Below are positions 35,817-44,874 of a stretch of DNA of 64,000 nt, one piece after another. The stretch comes from Halobacillus alkaliphilus (GTDB lineage: Bacteria; Bacillota; Bacilli; Bacillales; Halobacillaceae): positions 217,661-281,660 of the forward strand of contig NZ_FOOG01000001.1 in the NCBI RefSeq assembly GCF_900113125.1. Direction: 5' to 3'. Under the pieces are notes generated by a model. The model saw only the letters and a list, made by a program, of their open reading frames with translations, was not told the origin of the DNA and searched no databases. Both the position numbers and the translations under genes were made by a program. Positions within the stretch are counted from its first letter, which is position 1, and every line of letters starts with the position of its first letter.

Positions 35817-36107
35817 TTAGTAATTTATGGGACTAATTTTATTAATAAGGTCATGTATTTCCTTTTCATAATAAAGCACCTCTTTTTTTGTCGACGCTTC
35901 CATCATTTTTTTGAGCATATATTCATACTTTTTCAGATCTTTTGGTTCCATCTGATCTAATTGCGGTTTTTCATCCGTATGCAACTTATCTAGAAACTGC
36001 TGAATCTCTGTGAAATAATAACGTACTTCTTCAGGAGAAGAGGCATTGTTTAATAAAGATAGCATATGATCGAATTGTCTTTTCTGGCCTTCACTCATTT
36101 GAATCAA
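35817..36107 (-). CDS. Small soluble protein with two copies of a 32-residue unit
   Basis: 96 residues, helical. Two homologous units are seen: FDHMLSLLNNASSPEEVRYY and on to QQFLDKL, then YEYMLKKMMEASTKKEVLYY and on to HDLINKI. The aligned columns share YxxML, A/S-S, EV-YY, EI and L-DK/NK. Start taken as TTG 36107 after AAGGAGG; an ATG three codons in is possible but far from the ribosome site. No family is recognised. It is a single gene. Confidence 0.6.
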   Translation of the reverse strand: MIQMSEGQKRQFDHMLSLLNNASSPEEVRYYFTEIQQFLDKLHTDEKPQLDQMEPKDLKKYEYMLKKMMEASTKKEVLYYEKEIHDLINKISPINY

Positions 36108-36296
36108 TAGCCTGGGCCTCCTTTGCTATTCTACAGACTTATTCACTTATACCACTAACCTGATCCTTTCACACGATTACTATTAAATTTATGTAGAGAA
36201 TTCTTCTTATTATAAGGCGTAGTATAATATTATGCCAGGCCAGGATAAAATTTCACTTTAAACCTGTTCAAGCCATTGGAGAAATTAAGCTTTACC

Positions 36297-36458
36297 TTAA
36301 CGGATTTCTCGAGCGATTAAATCTTCAGATATAACAGCTTTCATATAGTCAGAATGTAACTGCTACCAATTGTGAAGATATTCATTCAAAAACGAATAGA
36401 AATCAGTTTCATCTTCTGTATCTAAAGAAAAATCACTCTCCCTTTTAATAGCTACCAT
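36297..36458 (-). pseudogene. Possible decayed small gene
   Basis: A 54-codon frame, starting MVAIKRESDFSLDTEDETDF, is interrupted by one TAG after 31 codons and then continues QLHSDYMKAVISEDLIAREI to a stop. It lies in the 540-base gap 36108-36650, where I see nothing else. The sequence looks like protein but no family is recognised. Confidence 0.25.
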
Positions 36459-36650
36459 TATTTAAACATTGGATGTATTTTTAAACAATCAAGTAAACGA
36501 ATAATCTAAAGGAAATTGGAATTTGCTCTTTTTTATTAATCTTCTATTGACTGATCTCCAACTATAGAATCACTAACTTATAGACTCAACTTCAAAATAT
36601 TGTATGGAGAAAGGGTTCCCAGAACATAGTGGTTAAACGTATCTTTAATA

Positions 36651-36678
36651 AAAAAAAGAGCAGGCTTAATGCCTGCTC
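36651..36678 (-). terminator. Terminator of the Excalibur surface protein gene
   Basis: GAGCAGGC/GCCTGCTC with a 5-base loop and, on the minus strand, eight T after the stem. Confidence 0.85.
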
Positions 36679-36718
36679 AAAATCCAACTTTCATTGGGAT
36701 GAATGACTTATGTTAGTT

Positions 36719-37366
36719 TTAAGTAAGTTGTTTTTTTAGAATAAGGAAAAGACCAGCGCCGGCAGATACGATCATACCGATCACCATCATTAGCGGATTA
36801 TTAGAGGACGTGTCAGGTAATTCGCCACCCTCTTCTCCTTGCTCTGCTGAAGCTTCTTCATCAGATTCAGAAGAAGTGTCTTCGTCTGCACTATTTGATT
36901 CTGAACCATCTTCTTTATCAGCTACGAAGGAATCCCACTCACTCTGAGAGACTTCACAAGGTAAGTTATCATTGTCTCTGTCCAGGTCATGAGGGTCATT
37001 ATTTTCGTCATAACCATTTTCATACCAGAAAGACATGACTTCTTCATGATTTTCGAAACTGTCACAGTCTTTGTCATTGCTTACTGCTGACTCGGAAGAT
37101 TCGCTCGTTTCTTCTGAGTTTGATTCTTGCTCATCAGAAGCTTCCCAGTCTTTTGTCAGGTTTTCACAAGGTTGTCCATCTGAATCATTGTCTAAACGGT
37201 CAGGATCGTTTTCGGCAGAAAAGTTATTTTCATTCCAATACTGCATTACCTCATCACCGCTCGAAAAATCTCCACAGTCTTTATCTTCATCAGCACTGAC
37301 AGCTGACGCTCCGCCTGCTATCATCCCAAGGGAGAGCAGACCTACAGCAAACATTTTCTTTAGCAT
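36719..37366 (-). CDS. Sortase-anchored surface protein with two Excalibur domains
   Basis: 215 residues, secreted. Signal peptide MLKKMFAVGLLSLGMIAGGA ending ASAVSA. Two Excalibur (putative calcium-binding) domains follow: DKDCGDFSSGDEVMQYW…DRLDNDSDGQPCE and DKDCDSFENHEEVMSFW…DLDRDNDNLPCE. An acidic Ser/Glu linker leads to the sorting signal GGELPDTSSNN, a hydrophobic helix and the basic tail KKQLT. LPDTS is the motif used by the B. subtilis class D sortase YhcS. The start is ATG 37366 after AGGAGG. The very acidic composition fits a halophile's surface. Confidence 0.88.
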   Translation of the reverse strand: MLKKMFAVGLLSLGMIAGGASAVSADEDKDCGDFSSGDEVMQYWNENNFSAENDPDRLDNDSDGQPCENLTKDWEASDEQESNSEETSESSESAVSNDKDCDSFENHEEVMSFWYENGYDENNDPHDLDRDNDNLPCEVSQSEWDSFVADKEDGSESNSADEDTSSESDEEASAEQGEEGGELPDTSSNNPLMMVIGMIVSAGAGLFLILKKQLT

Positions 37367-37539
37367 CAAATTCCTCCTAGAATTAGTAATCCATCCCAAT
37401 GTCATAAACCTAGTAAAACATGGGAATGATCCTTTTTACAAGTGAAAAATGTAATTTTTGATAAATATTTTGAATATTTAGTCATTTTTCGTTAAGATAA
37501 TTGTATTAGTTAAATTCCATTTGAAAGGAGAATTGACGT

Positions 37540-38622
37540 TTGATGTGGTACAAAAATGAGGTAATTGAAACTCTGAATTGTGACTATCCGATCATTCAGG
37601 CAGGCATGGCAGGTGGAGTAACTACTCCTGAGTTAGTTGCTGCTGTGTCAAATGCGGGAGGAATGGGAACGCTTGGAGCAGGTTACTTGGACCCAGATGA
37701 ATTAACGGAAAAGATTAAGGCTGTCCAGAATAGGACACATCATACATTTGGAGTAAATATGTTCATCCCAAAAACCCCTCGATATTCTTCAAATCAAGTA
37801 GATCAATCCCGACAGCTTCTGCAATCCTATGAACAAGAGTTAAATGTTAAACCCAGAGAAATAACAGAAATGAATGAATCTACTTTTGAGGACCAAGTAA
37901 ATACAATATTAAAATTACAAGTTCCTGTCTGCAGTTTTACATTTGGGGTACCTGACAAAGAATTGGTAAATGAATTACATAAGAATGGAGTGAAGGTAAT
38001 AGGAACAGCAACTACAGTAGAAGAAGCTGTGATTAATGATCAAGCTGGAGTTGACATTGTCACTGCCCAGGGAAGTGAAGCTGGCGGCCACCGAGGTACT
38101 TTCCACGGTTCATATGAGCAAGGTATGATAGGAACGATCTCTTTAGTCCCACAAATTATTGACGAAGTAGGTATTCCAGTTCTAGCAGCTGGAGGAATTA
38201 TGGATGGAAGGGGGATAGCCGCGTCTTTTATGCTGGGGGCTCAAGGTGTGCAAATGGGTACAGCATTTGTTACAAGTTTGGAAAGCGGGGCAAAAGAGCA
38301 GCATAAGCAAGCAATTTTACAGGCAAAAGAATGCGATACTACTATAACTTCAGTATTTAGTGGTAAACCTGCGAGAGGTATAGAAAATGAATTTATTAAA
38401 CAAATGACACCTTTTCAAAATGAATTGCCAGAGTATCCTATACAAAATGAACTGACTAAGAACCTAAGAAAGGAAGCAGCTAAAAGGAATAAGCCGGAAT
38501 GGATGTCCCTTTGGTCAGGGCAAAGTCCACGCCTTAGCAGAAATAAGCATGTATCTGAGATCATAAAGGAATTAGTAGATGGAGTTGAGGTGCTCTATAG
38601 CAGTAGAAACCGTAAAACATAG
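37540..38622 (+). CDS. Nitronate monooxygenase (NMO / 2-nitropropane dioxygenase family)
   Basis: An FMN-dependent TIM-barrel enzyme of 360 residues that oxidises alkyl nitronates such as propionate 3-nitronate. It shows YPIIQAGMAGGVTTPELVAAV, SNAGGMGTLGAGYL, AQGSEAGGHRGTF (catalytic His and FMN region), VPVLAAGGIMDGRG (here IPVLAAGGI) and GAQGVQMGTAF (phosphate loop). These are class I-type motifs. Start TTG 37540 or ATG 37543, after AAAGGAG. Single gene. Confidence 0.87.
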   Translation: MMWYKNEVIETLNCDYPIIQAGMAGGVTTPELVAAVSNAGGMGTLGAGYLDPDELTEKIKAVQNRTHHTFGVNMFIPKTPRYSSNQVDQSRQLLQSYEQELNVKPREITEMNESTFEDQVNTILKLQVPVCSFTFGVPDKELVNELHKNGVKVIGTATTVEEAVINDQAGVDIVTAQGSEAGGHRGTFHGSYEQGMIGTISLVPQIIDEVGIPVLAAGGIMDGRGIAASFMLGAQGVQMGTAFVTSLESGAKEQHKQAILQAKECDTTITSVFSGKPARGIENEFIKQMTPFQNELPEYPIQNELTKNLRKEAAKRNKPEWMSLWSGQSPRLSRNKHVSEIIKELVDGVEVLYSSRNRKT

Positions 38623-38769
38623 TTCGCGCTGATGAAAAAAATAAAGTTCATTCATATATTCGCATTCAATTAACAGCTCATCTTCCTCTTTCACTGGCCT
38701 AAACAACATTTTGAAGACCCTGCCTGTAAACGAAAGGATATGCAGGAGGAAGAGGAGGATGTTGTATTA

Positions 38770-39684
38770 TTACATGTTAGAAGCTTTTGACATCTGGCTG
38801 TCGCGCTGTAATGACTTCGAAGAATCCTGAACGATAATGACGGAAGCAATGACAAGAACAATTCCAAAGTATTGCCAACTATCAAGTTTTTCATTAAAAA
38901 TTAAATATCCTGTCAGAGAAGCTACTACAGGTTCTACAGTAGCAATTATGGAAGCACGGCTGGACTCGACATTTTCCAAACCCTTGGTATAAAGAAGGAA
39001 GGGAAGCATCGTTGAGAGAAAGCCGAGTCCTATAACGATAAGTAAAGTCACATTGCTAAGTAGATGGGTTATCTTCCATATCTGACTAAATGGTACGGCT
39101 GCAAGAGAAGCAAATAAAAAAGTGTACACGGTAACTGTTAACGAGTTATATTTTGCGAGAGCGTACTTACCTAAAATACTGTAGAGTGCATAGAATAGTC
39201 CTGCTCCTAAACCGAGGAGAAGTCCATATAAAGATATGGAACCTTCCATCTTTGGAAATAATCCGATTACAAGCGTACAACCTGTGAAAGTCATACATAA
39301 GGCTGCTAACTTTCGAAGTGTGAATGATTCATTCAAGAAAAATTTTGAAAATATAGTAACAAAAATAGGTGCTGTGTAAAGCAGAACAAAAGCGATTGAG
39401 ATCGAGGTCTCTTCCATAGCACTAAATAGACACCAATTGAATAATACAATACTAATAATACCTGTACCCATAAAATAACGGCTGTCTAATGGTTTTATCT
39501 TTAGATAACGCAAGTCTTTTGCCAGTGTATATATAAGCAGAAATAAGAAAGCAGTGGATACCCTTATTGCTACAACTTGAAAAGGGGTGAAACCCATTTT
39601 ATAGAGGTAGGTTACAAAGATACCGATCACACCCCACAAAGTCGCAGCGATGAAAATTAAGATTAAAGATAATTGACGGTTCAT
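38770..39684 (-). CDS. DMT-family (EamA) transporter
   Basis: About 304 residues with ten membrane helices in two EamA repeats. The first repeat begins ATLWGVIGIFVTYLYKMGFT and the second GLGAGLFYALYSILGKYAL; each ends near the conserved EP/ES region (VLLYTAPIFV; ATVEPVVASLTGYLIFNE). It probably exports small metabolites; the substrate is unknown. The start is ATG 39684 after GAGTGAGGG. No terminator is obvious. Confidence 0.87.
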   Translation of the reverse strand: MNRQLSLILIFIAATLWGVIGIFVTYLYKMGFTPFQVVAIRVSTAFLFLLIYTLAKDLRYLKIKPLDSRYFMGTGIISIVLFNWCLFSAMEETSISIAFVLLYTAPIFVTIFSKFFLNESFTLRKLAALCMTFTGCTLVIGLFPKMEGSISLYGLLLGLGAGLFYALYSILGKYALAKYNSLTVTVYTFLFASLAAVPFSQIWKITHLLSNVTLLIVIGLGFLSTMLPFLLYTKGLENVESSRASIIATVEPVVASLTGYLIFNEKLDSWQYFGIVLVIASVIIVQDSSKSLQRDSQMSKASNM

Positions 39685-39944
39685 GATATCCCTCACTCTT
39701 CTTAAGTTTTCTGTTTATTATACAAAAAAAGGAAGGTGGAGAGAAGGATGATTTAAGATTAATTTAACGACCGAGCTCCTCAACCCTGTGAATGGCCCGT
39801 TTGACCTTGTTTTTATCAGAAATTCCCATGGGATAAATAGTCTTATCCGAAGTAGAAGAATTTAAATGAATTTTTCTACTATTTGATATGCTACCAAGTT
39901 TAATTACACAAGTTAGGATCTTAATTACTTGTAAAATATTCACT

Positions 39945-39973
39945 TTGACAAATTAAATCATTAAACATATAAT
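39945..39973 (+). promoter_or_regulatory. Perfect-consensus sigma-A promoter of metNIQ
   Basis: TTGACA (39945-39950), 17 bases, TATAAT (39968-39973): every consensus position matches. It lies about 27 bases before the SAM aptamer. Confidence 0.9.
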
Positions 39974-39999
39974 TGTCGTTAAATTTTAAAAACATAGTT

Positions 40000-40101
40000 A
40001 TCTTATCGTGAGTGATTGAGGGACAGGCCCGTCGATATCACAGCAACCTTCCTAAGAGGAGTGGTGCTAATTCCTGCAGAATGAATTTCTGGAAGATAAG
40101 A
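40000..40101 (+). promoter_or_regulatory. SAM-I riboswitch (S box)
   Basis: S-box blocks are visible: CTTATC…GAGTGATTGAGGGA, CAGGCCCG, CAGCAACC, GTGGTGCTAATTCCTGCAGA and closing GATAAG. It binds S-adenosylmethionine and should turn off the methionine uptake operon when SAM is plentiful. Confidence 0.95.
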
Positions 40102-40127
40102 GTTTTCATTTACTAATATTTATGGGG

Positions 40128-40158
40128 AACTCTCTTCCAAAGCTGAAGAGTTTTTTTT
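40128..40158 (+). terminator. SAM riboswitch terminator
   Basis: CTCTTC/GAAGAG hairpin with a 7-base loop and eight T, 27 bases after the aptamer. The remaining leader to 40273 shows nothing more. Confidence 0.82.
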
Positions 40159-40273
40159 ATGTTGTGTTAATCAGAAAGGGTGTTCCTTTATAAGATAATT
40201 CACGTTTAGTGTGTGTACATAGAATTAAAACTTGAATATAGAGTAAACTCTTAAAAAAAATGGGGTGATATCG

Positions 40274-41317
40274 TTGATTACAATTGAGCGTTTAAACAAA
40301 GTATTTGAAACCAATTCACAAAGTGTGGTGGGGGTTGATAATGTCTCCTTAACTATTAACCAAGGAGAAATATTTGGTGTAGTTGGATACAGTGGAGCGG
40401 GAAAAAGTACATTGCTTCGCTGTATGAATATTCTTGAACGTCCCACCTCAGGAAAAGTTTATGTAGATGGAACAGACTTACTGGCTTTGCCACCGAAGGA
40501 ATTGCGCACTGCAAGGCAGTCTATAGGTATGATTTTTCAAGGATTCCATTTGGCGATGTCTAAAACAGTTGAAGACAATGTTGCTTTTGCATTAAAAGCG
40601 GCAGGAGTATCAAGACGAAAAAGAAAAGAAAGAACTTTGGAACTGTTAGATTTAGTAGGTTTATCTGATAAATCCGATCAATACCCTGCTCAATTAAGTG
40701 GCGGGCAAAAGCAGCGTGTAAGTATAGCAAGATCACTCGCTAACAACCCCAAGGTATTGTTGTGTGACGAAGCAACTTCAGCTTTAGATCCGAATACGAC
40801 AAAGTCCATACTGAAATTATTGAAAAGGATTAACAATGAACTTGGCTTAACCATTGTTTTGATTACACATGAAATGGAAGTAGTAAAGGAAATCTGTGAT
40901 CGTTGTGCTGTGATGGAAGAAGGAAGAATAATAGAACAGGACAAAACCTATAATTTATTTGCTTCCCCGGAAAATGCGCTTACGAAGAAATTTATTAAAT
41001 CAGTAATGGATTTTGAAATTCCGAACGAATTGTACGAGCAGTGCAGCGGCACAATCGTACAAATGAAATTTGCAGGGAAAAAAGCAGAAGAATCCATAGT
41101 TTCCGATTTATTGAAAGAATTTAAGATTAGAGGAAATATACTTCATGGAAAAATAGATTATATTCAAAAAAAAGCACTGGGCATATTTGTAATGGAATTA
41201 GAAGGAGAATCGGAAGAAATAAGAAAAGCACTTGAGAGCTTAGAACAAAATCTTGAGGAAGTGGAGGTGCTTCAAAATGGTCGACCAGTTCATCGAGTTG
41301 ATGCCAGAACTCAATAA
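40274..41317 (+). CDS. metN: Methionine ABC transporter ATPase MetN
   Basis: The ATP-binding subunit of the D/L-methionine importer. About 347 residues. Walker A GYSGAGKST, signature LSGGQKQRVSIARSLA, Walker B VLLCDEATSALD, switch His in ITHEMEVV. A C-terminal NIL regulatory domain (residues about 265-340) senses methionine in homologues. I use TTG 40274 after GGGGTG; a GTG at 40265 is within that ribosome site. It overlaps metI by about 41 bases and is controlled by the SAM riboswitch. Confidence 0.93.
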   Translation: MITIERLNKVFETNSQSVVGVDNVSLTINQGEIFGVVGYSGAGKSTLLRCMNILERPTSGKVYVDGTDLLALPPKELRTARQSIGMIFQGFHLAMSKTVEDNVAFALKAAGVSRRKRKERTLELLDLVGLSDKSDQYPAQLSGGQKQRVSIARSLANNPKVLLCDEATSALDPNTTKSILKLLKRINNELGLTIVLITHEMEVVKEICDRCAVMEEGRIIEQDKTYNLFASPENALTKKFIKSVMDFEIPNELYEQCSGTIVQMKFAGKKAEESIVSDLLKEFKIRGNILHGKIDYIQKKALGIFVMELEGESEEIRKALESLEQNLEEVEVLQNGRPVHRVDARTQ

Positions 41318-41939
41318 ATCGTTTGTAGAAACTTTAATTATGGTAGGAATAGGACTTTTAGTAGCGTTGATTGTTGGTCTTCCATTGGGAATTCTTCTAT
41401 TTGTTACCGATAGAAACCTTTTCTTAGAGAATAGATGGCTTAAGAGTATCTTGGGTGTTGTAGTTAACTTGGTAAGATCAGTTCCATTTATCATTTTACT
41501 TGTCTTTTTACTTCCATTTACAAACTTCTTACTTGGAACAACTACTGGCCCTGTCTCTGCTTCGGTGTCTCTATCAGTTGCTGCCATTCCATTTTATGCT
41601 CGTATAGTGGAGTCAGCAGCCCGAGATATAGATCGAGGGGTCATTGAAGCGGCTATAGCTTGCGGAGCATCTCCATGGTTGATCATAAAAGATATTATCT
41701 TCCCGGAAATCAAACCGGGTTTGATAAGTGGTTTAACGATTACGGCTATTAGTTTAATAGGTTATTCAGCAATGGCAGGTGCAATAGGTGGTGGTGGAAT
41801 AGGAGATTTAGCTATCCGTTACGGTTACTACCGCTATGATAATTTTGTAATGTTCACGACTGTGATTTTATTAGTGGTAATGGTTCAAGTGATTCAATAT
41901 GCAGGAGATTTCATTTCGAAATCTGTAAAGAAAAGCTAG
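41277..41939 (+). CDS. metI: Methionine ABC transporter permease MetI
   Basis: About 220 residues with five membrane helices. The EAA loop that docks on MetN is visible as DRGVIEAAIACGASPWLIIKDIIFPEIKPG. The family motifs LVRSVPFIILLVFLLPFTNF and GGGGIGDLAIRYGYYRYD are intact. The start is ATG 41277, 7 bases after GGAGGTG, inside the end of metN. Confidence 0.93.
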   Translation: MVDQFIELMPELNKSFVETLIMVGIGLLVALIVGLPLGILLFVTDRNLFLENRWLKSILGVVVNLVRSVPFIILLVFLLPFTNFLLGTTTGPVSASVSLSVAAIPFYARIVESAARDIDRGVIEAAIACGASPWLIIKDIIFPEIKPGLISGLTITAISLIGYSAMAGAIGGGGIGDLAIRYGYYRYDNFVMFTTVILLVVMVQVIQYAGDFISKSVKKS

Positions 41940-41964
41940 AATAAATTATTGGAGGTATAAAATT

Positions 41965-42795
41965 ATGAAAAAAGTAATGATGGGGATAAGTTTTATTTTA
42001 ATAGGCTTCCTGCTTTCAGCTTGCGGCAGTAATGAAGAGGAAAATGCGGATGCATCTGGAAAGGATACCATACGATTTGGGGCTACCTCAGGGCCATATA
42101 GTGATATGGTTACCAAAGCAATAGCTCCTTTGCTCGAAGAGAAGGGTTATAAAGTGACAAATAAAGAATTTACTGATTATGTACAACCGAACAAAGCTTT
42201 AGCCAACGGAGATATAGACGCTAATCTATTTCAACACAAAATATTCCTGGACTCATTTAAAGAAGAACATGAGCTTGAACTCTCCGAAGTTATTATTGTA
42301 CCAACAGCACCAATGGGTCTTTATTCCAATAAATTTGAAGATGTTCAAAGCATAGAAGAAGGAAGTACAGTAGGAGTGCCTAATGATCCCACTAACCTTG
42401 CCAGAACATTAATAGTGTTAGAAGATGAAAAACTGGTTACAATCAGTGATGATGTGGACCCGCTTCGCGCTTCTCTTAAGGATATTGAAGAAAACCCTAA
42501 GAATTTGGAATTCGTTGAAGTGGAGGCTGGTCAGCTCCCACGTCTGATAGATAGTGAGGATTTAGCAGCGGTTCCAGGAAACTATGCTCTGGCTGCAGGA
42601 ATGGATTTGACAAATGCGTTGGCTTTAGAGGAGATGCCGGACGATTACCGGAACAGAGTAGCTGTTAAAACAGAAGATTTAGAAAAACCTTTTGTAAAAG
42701 ACATAAAAGAAGTTATTCAATCTGAAGAGTTTGAGAAAATTATTAATGAGGAATTTAAAGGGTTTGGGAAGCCTGCATGGATGAAAGAAAAATAA
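41965..42795 (+). CDS. metQ: Methionine-binding lipoprotein MetQ
   Basis: 276 residues. Lipoprotein signal with lipobox LLSACGSNE, then an NlpA/MetQ solute-binding domain: IRFGATSGPYSDMV, KEFTDYVQPNKALANGDID, ANLFQHKIFLDSF, VGVPNDPTNLARTL, and AAVPGNYALAAGM. It captures methionine outside the membrane for MetI/MetN. It is third in the operon, 25 bases after metI. Confidence 0.94.
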   Translation: MKKVMMGISFILIGFLLSACGSNEEENADASGKDTIRFGATSGPYSDMVTKAIAPLLEEKGYKVTNKEFTDYVQPNKALANGDIDANLFQHKIFLDSFKEEHELELSEVIIVPTAPMGLYSNKFEDVQSIEEGSTVGVPNDPTNLARTLIVLEDEKLVTISDDVDPLRASLKDIEENPKNLEFVEVEAGQLPRLIDSEDLAAVPGNYALAAGMDLTNALALEEMPDDYRNRVAVKTEDLEKPFVKDIKEVIQSEEFEKIINEEFKGFGKPAWMKEK

Positions 42796-42836
42796 ATGTT
42801 TCCTCTTCCAAACTATAAATAATGCAGATCTCATTG

Positions 42837-42866
42837 AAGCCTTCCACTTAAATAAGCGGAAGGCTT
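42837..42866 (+). terminator. metNIQ terminator
   Basis: AAGCCTTCC/GGAAGGCTT with additional pairing towards the loop and a T-rich tail. Confidence 0.85.
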
Positions 42867-42908
42867 TCTCTTTATTGAAATTCCGATAGGCTCTCTGAAA
42901 AAATAGAG

Positions 42909-43631
42909 TTAGAAAGGGTTAGTAGCCCACTGAAGGGATGTTTTAATAAACATACGAGGATGTAGTTTGAGTTGAGCAACCATGTATTCTGCAAGATCTT
43001 CCGGCTGCATATATTTCTCTTTATCTTGCTCACTCAATTCGTCCCCAAATGAAAGCTCAGTAGCTACCAGGCTTGGATTTAGTGTAAATACACGAATGTT
43101 ATTTCTCCTGACTTCCTGCATAAGAGCTTCCGTCATTCCTTGTAAAGCGAATTTAGAAGCACTGTAAGCTGTGGATCCTGCTGTTCCTTTAATTCCACTG
43201 CTTGAGGAAATATTAATGATATCCCCTTGGTCTTTCTCAATCATCTGAGGTAAGACTGCCCGGGTTACGTGATAGGTTCCAAATAGGTTGACCTCGAGGG
43301 TGTGCTTCCATTCTTCTGGTTCGATTTCTAGAAACGACCCATACGTTCCAATACCTGCATTATTGATAAGAATATCCGCATTCCCAAGGGAGGATTGTAA
43401 GATCGACACAGCTTGTTCTACTTGCTTTATATCCGCAATATCAACGGTAGCTATACTTGCCTTTACTCCGTAATCTTCAGCCTCCTTAGCTACTTCTAAT
43501 AACTTACTTTCCGTACGCGCCATAAGTCCAACGTTTACTCCTTCACGAGCAAGCTGAATAGCAGTAGCGCGACCGATTCCTTGGCCGGCACCAGTAATGT
43601 AAGCTACTTTTCCTTCAATAGATTGTCCCAT
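42909..43631 (-). CDS. SDR-family oxidoreductase, FabG-like
   Basis: About 240 residues, a classical SDR. TGAGQGIGRATAIQLAREG (NADP(H) loop), MARTESKL (Arg favours NADP), NNAGIGTYG, the catalytic Ser in ISSSSGIKG, and YSASKFALQGM. It resembles 3-oxoacyl reductases, but no fatty-acid genes are nearby and the substrate is unknown. I start at ATG 43631 (MGQSIEGK) after GAAAGGA; an ATG three codons upstream is in the ribosome site. Confidence 0.85.
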   Translation of the reverse strand: MGQSIEGKVAYITGAGQGIGRATAIQLAREGVNVGLMARTESKLLEVAKEAEDYGVKASIATVDIADIKQVEQAVSILQSSLGNADILINNAGIGTYGSFLEIEPEEWKHTLEVNLFGTYHVTRAVLPQMIEKDQGDIINISSSSGIKGTAGSTAYSASKFALQGMTEALMQEVRRNNIRVFTLNPSLVATELSFGDELSEQDKEKYMQPEDLAEYMVAQLKLHPRMFIKTSLQWATNPF

Positions 43632-43959
43632 ATTATTCATCCTTTCTAATTACCTTTCAATTTAAGTTTACGTCTATAAAAAAAAAGAATCAAAGATATG
43701 TAATCATACGAAAAGTTATATTTCATTAAAAAAATACAGTAATATTATTATGTAAATTAAATCGTAGAAAGGTAAATTATGATTGCCATCCTTTTTTAAC
43801 CAGTTAAATCCTTTACAAACGACCCAATACATGATAATTTAAATTATGGTTAAAAGGGATAGCACTTTTATCCGTATATGCATATACTTAAATTTATAAT
43901 GATATAACACAACTATTAATTTATTGGTGGGAATAAGCTAGACTAATAGAGCTAGACAT

Positions 43960-44005
43960 AAGCCAAAAAAGAACTTTGACATAAGTTCTTTTTTGGCTTT
44001 TTTTA
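43960..44005 (+). terminator. Terminator without an obvious upstream gene
   Basis: A 17-bp stem (43960-43976 with 43983-43999), followed by T. It lies 25 bases before the ribosome site of the next gene with no coding sequence upstream on this strand, so it may end a small RNA or act in the 44030 gene's leader. The rest of the gap 43632-43959 holds nothing recognised. Confidence 0.75.
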
Positions 44006-44029
44006 ATGGAAAAAAATGGAGGTTTTTAA

Positions 44030-44314
44030 ATGAAGCACTTGAATAGTTCTCTGCAGCAACAATCATTTCATGTTTTATCGTGCATTCATTTAGTTAAAAA
44101 AAGTAAGGAAGCTTACGAGCATGCAAAAGAGATAGTGGAATCCGGGTCTCCAATCTCGGAGGATATATGTAAAGCCTGTGCTGCAATTTGTAGAGATTCT
44201 GCTAAGAAGCTTAATGCTGCTAAGGACGGTTCAATGGATAAAATGATTGAATTATGTCTGGTGAATGCCACTTTATGTGAAGAAATGATTAATATGGTTA
44301 AGAGTGATAAGTAG
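44030..44314 (+). CDS. Small four-helix, cysteine-containing protein
   Basis: 94 residues, helical, with six cysteines in repeated helical positions (LSCIHLV; ICKACAAICRD; ELCLVNATLCEEM). The pattern suggests a reduced form of the DUF326/Csp-like four-helix metal-binding proteins, but the cysteine count is lower and I am not sure. GGAGG precedes the ATG. It has a terminator on both sides, so it is expressed alone. Confidence 0.6.
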   Translation: MKHLNSSLQQQSFHVLSCIHLVKKSKEAYEHAKEIVESGSPISEDICKACAAICRDSAKKLNAAKDGSMDKMIELCLVNATLCEEMINMVKSDK

Positions 44315-44346
44315 AAAACGATCTCAACTGCGTTTTAGCAGGAAAA

Positions 44347-44382
44347 GAGCCCCCGTAAATTCCTTATTGGATTGGGGGCTCT
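44347..44382. terminator. Bidirectional terminator, 44030 gene / YjzC-like gene
   Basis: GAGCCCCC/GGGGGCTC with a long loop, flanked by A- and T-rich sequence between convergent genes. Confidence 0.75.
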
Positions 44383-44393
44383 CCTGATTTTAA

Positions 44394-44582
44394 CTATTTA
44401 ACTTTCTTCCAGTAAGCTCCTTCTTTACTGGAGCGAAGAGGAGGAAATGTTTCTCCGCTTTCAAGTTTCACTTGTTTTTCATCTTCTGTAGGATTGCTTT
44501 GTTTACGGCCGTCCGTAAGTCCATCAAATTCGTATGTTCCATTTTCTGGTACGTTTTCGCCTGTCTTGTAACGATCTGCCAT
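44394..44582 (-). CDS. YjzC-like small protein
   Basis: About 62 residues: ADRYKTGENVPENGTYEFDG, GRKQSNPTEDEKQVKLESGE, TFPPLRSSKEGAYWKKV. The arrangement (GxxxPxNGTY … VKLxxGxxFPP) is that of the YjzC family found in Bacillus. Function unknown. The start is ATG 44582, 7 bases after AAAGGAGA. The gap 44583-44874 shows nothing recognised. Confidence 0.75.
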   Translation of the reverse strand: MADRYKTGENVPENGTYEFDGLTDGRKQSNPTEDEKQVKLESGETFPPLRSSKEGAYWKKVK

Positions 44583-44874
44583 GTAAAACATCTCCTTTAA
44601 AAGTGATTTAATTTGTGGTTCACCTATCTATTTCCAAATATTCCATTTAATAAACATTTTATTTTTGGGGTTTTATATTCTTATATAATATTAGCTATTT
44701 AAAAATGGGGGCTGGATGTCTTCTAAATCACTGTTATTTCAGAGCTTTGTAATTTTCTTAAAACAATACTTGGAAGAAAGTTTATTATACAAAAAAAGTG
44801 GGGTAATATCATATTGTGGAATTAAGTAGAATGATTATGATTATCTAGCTATAAATAATTACTAGAAATAAGGA

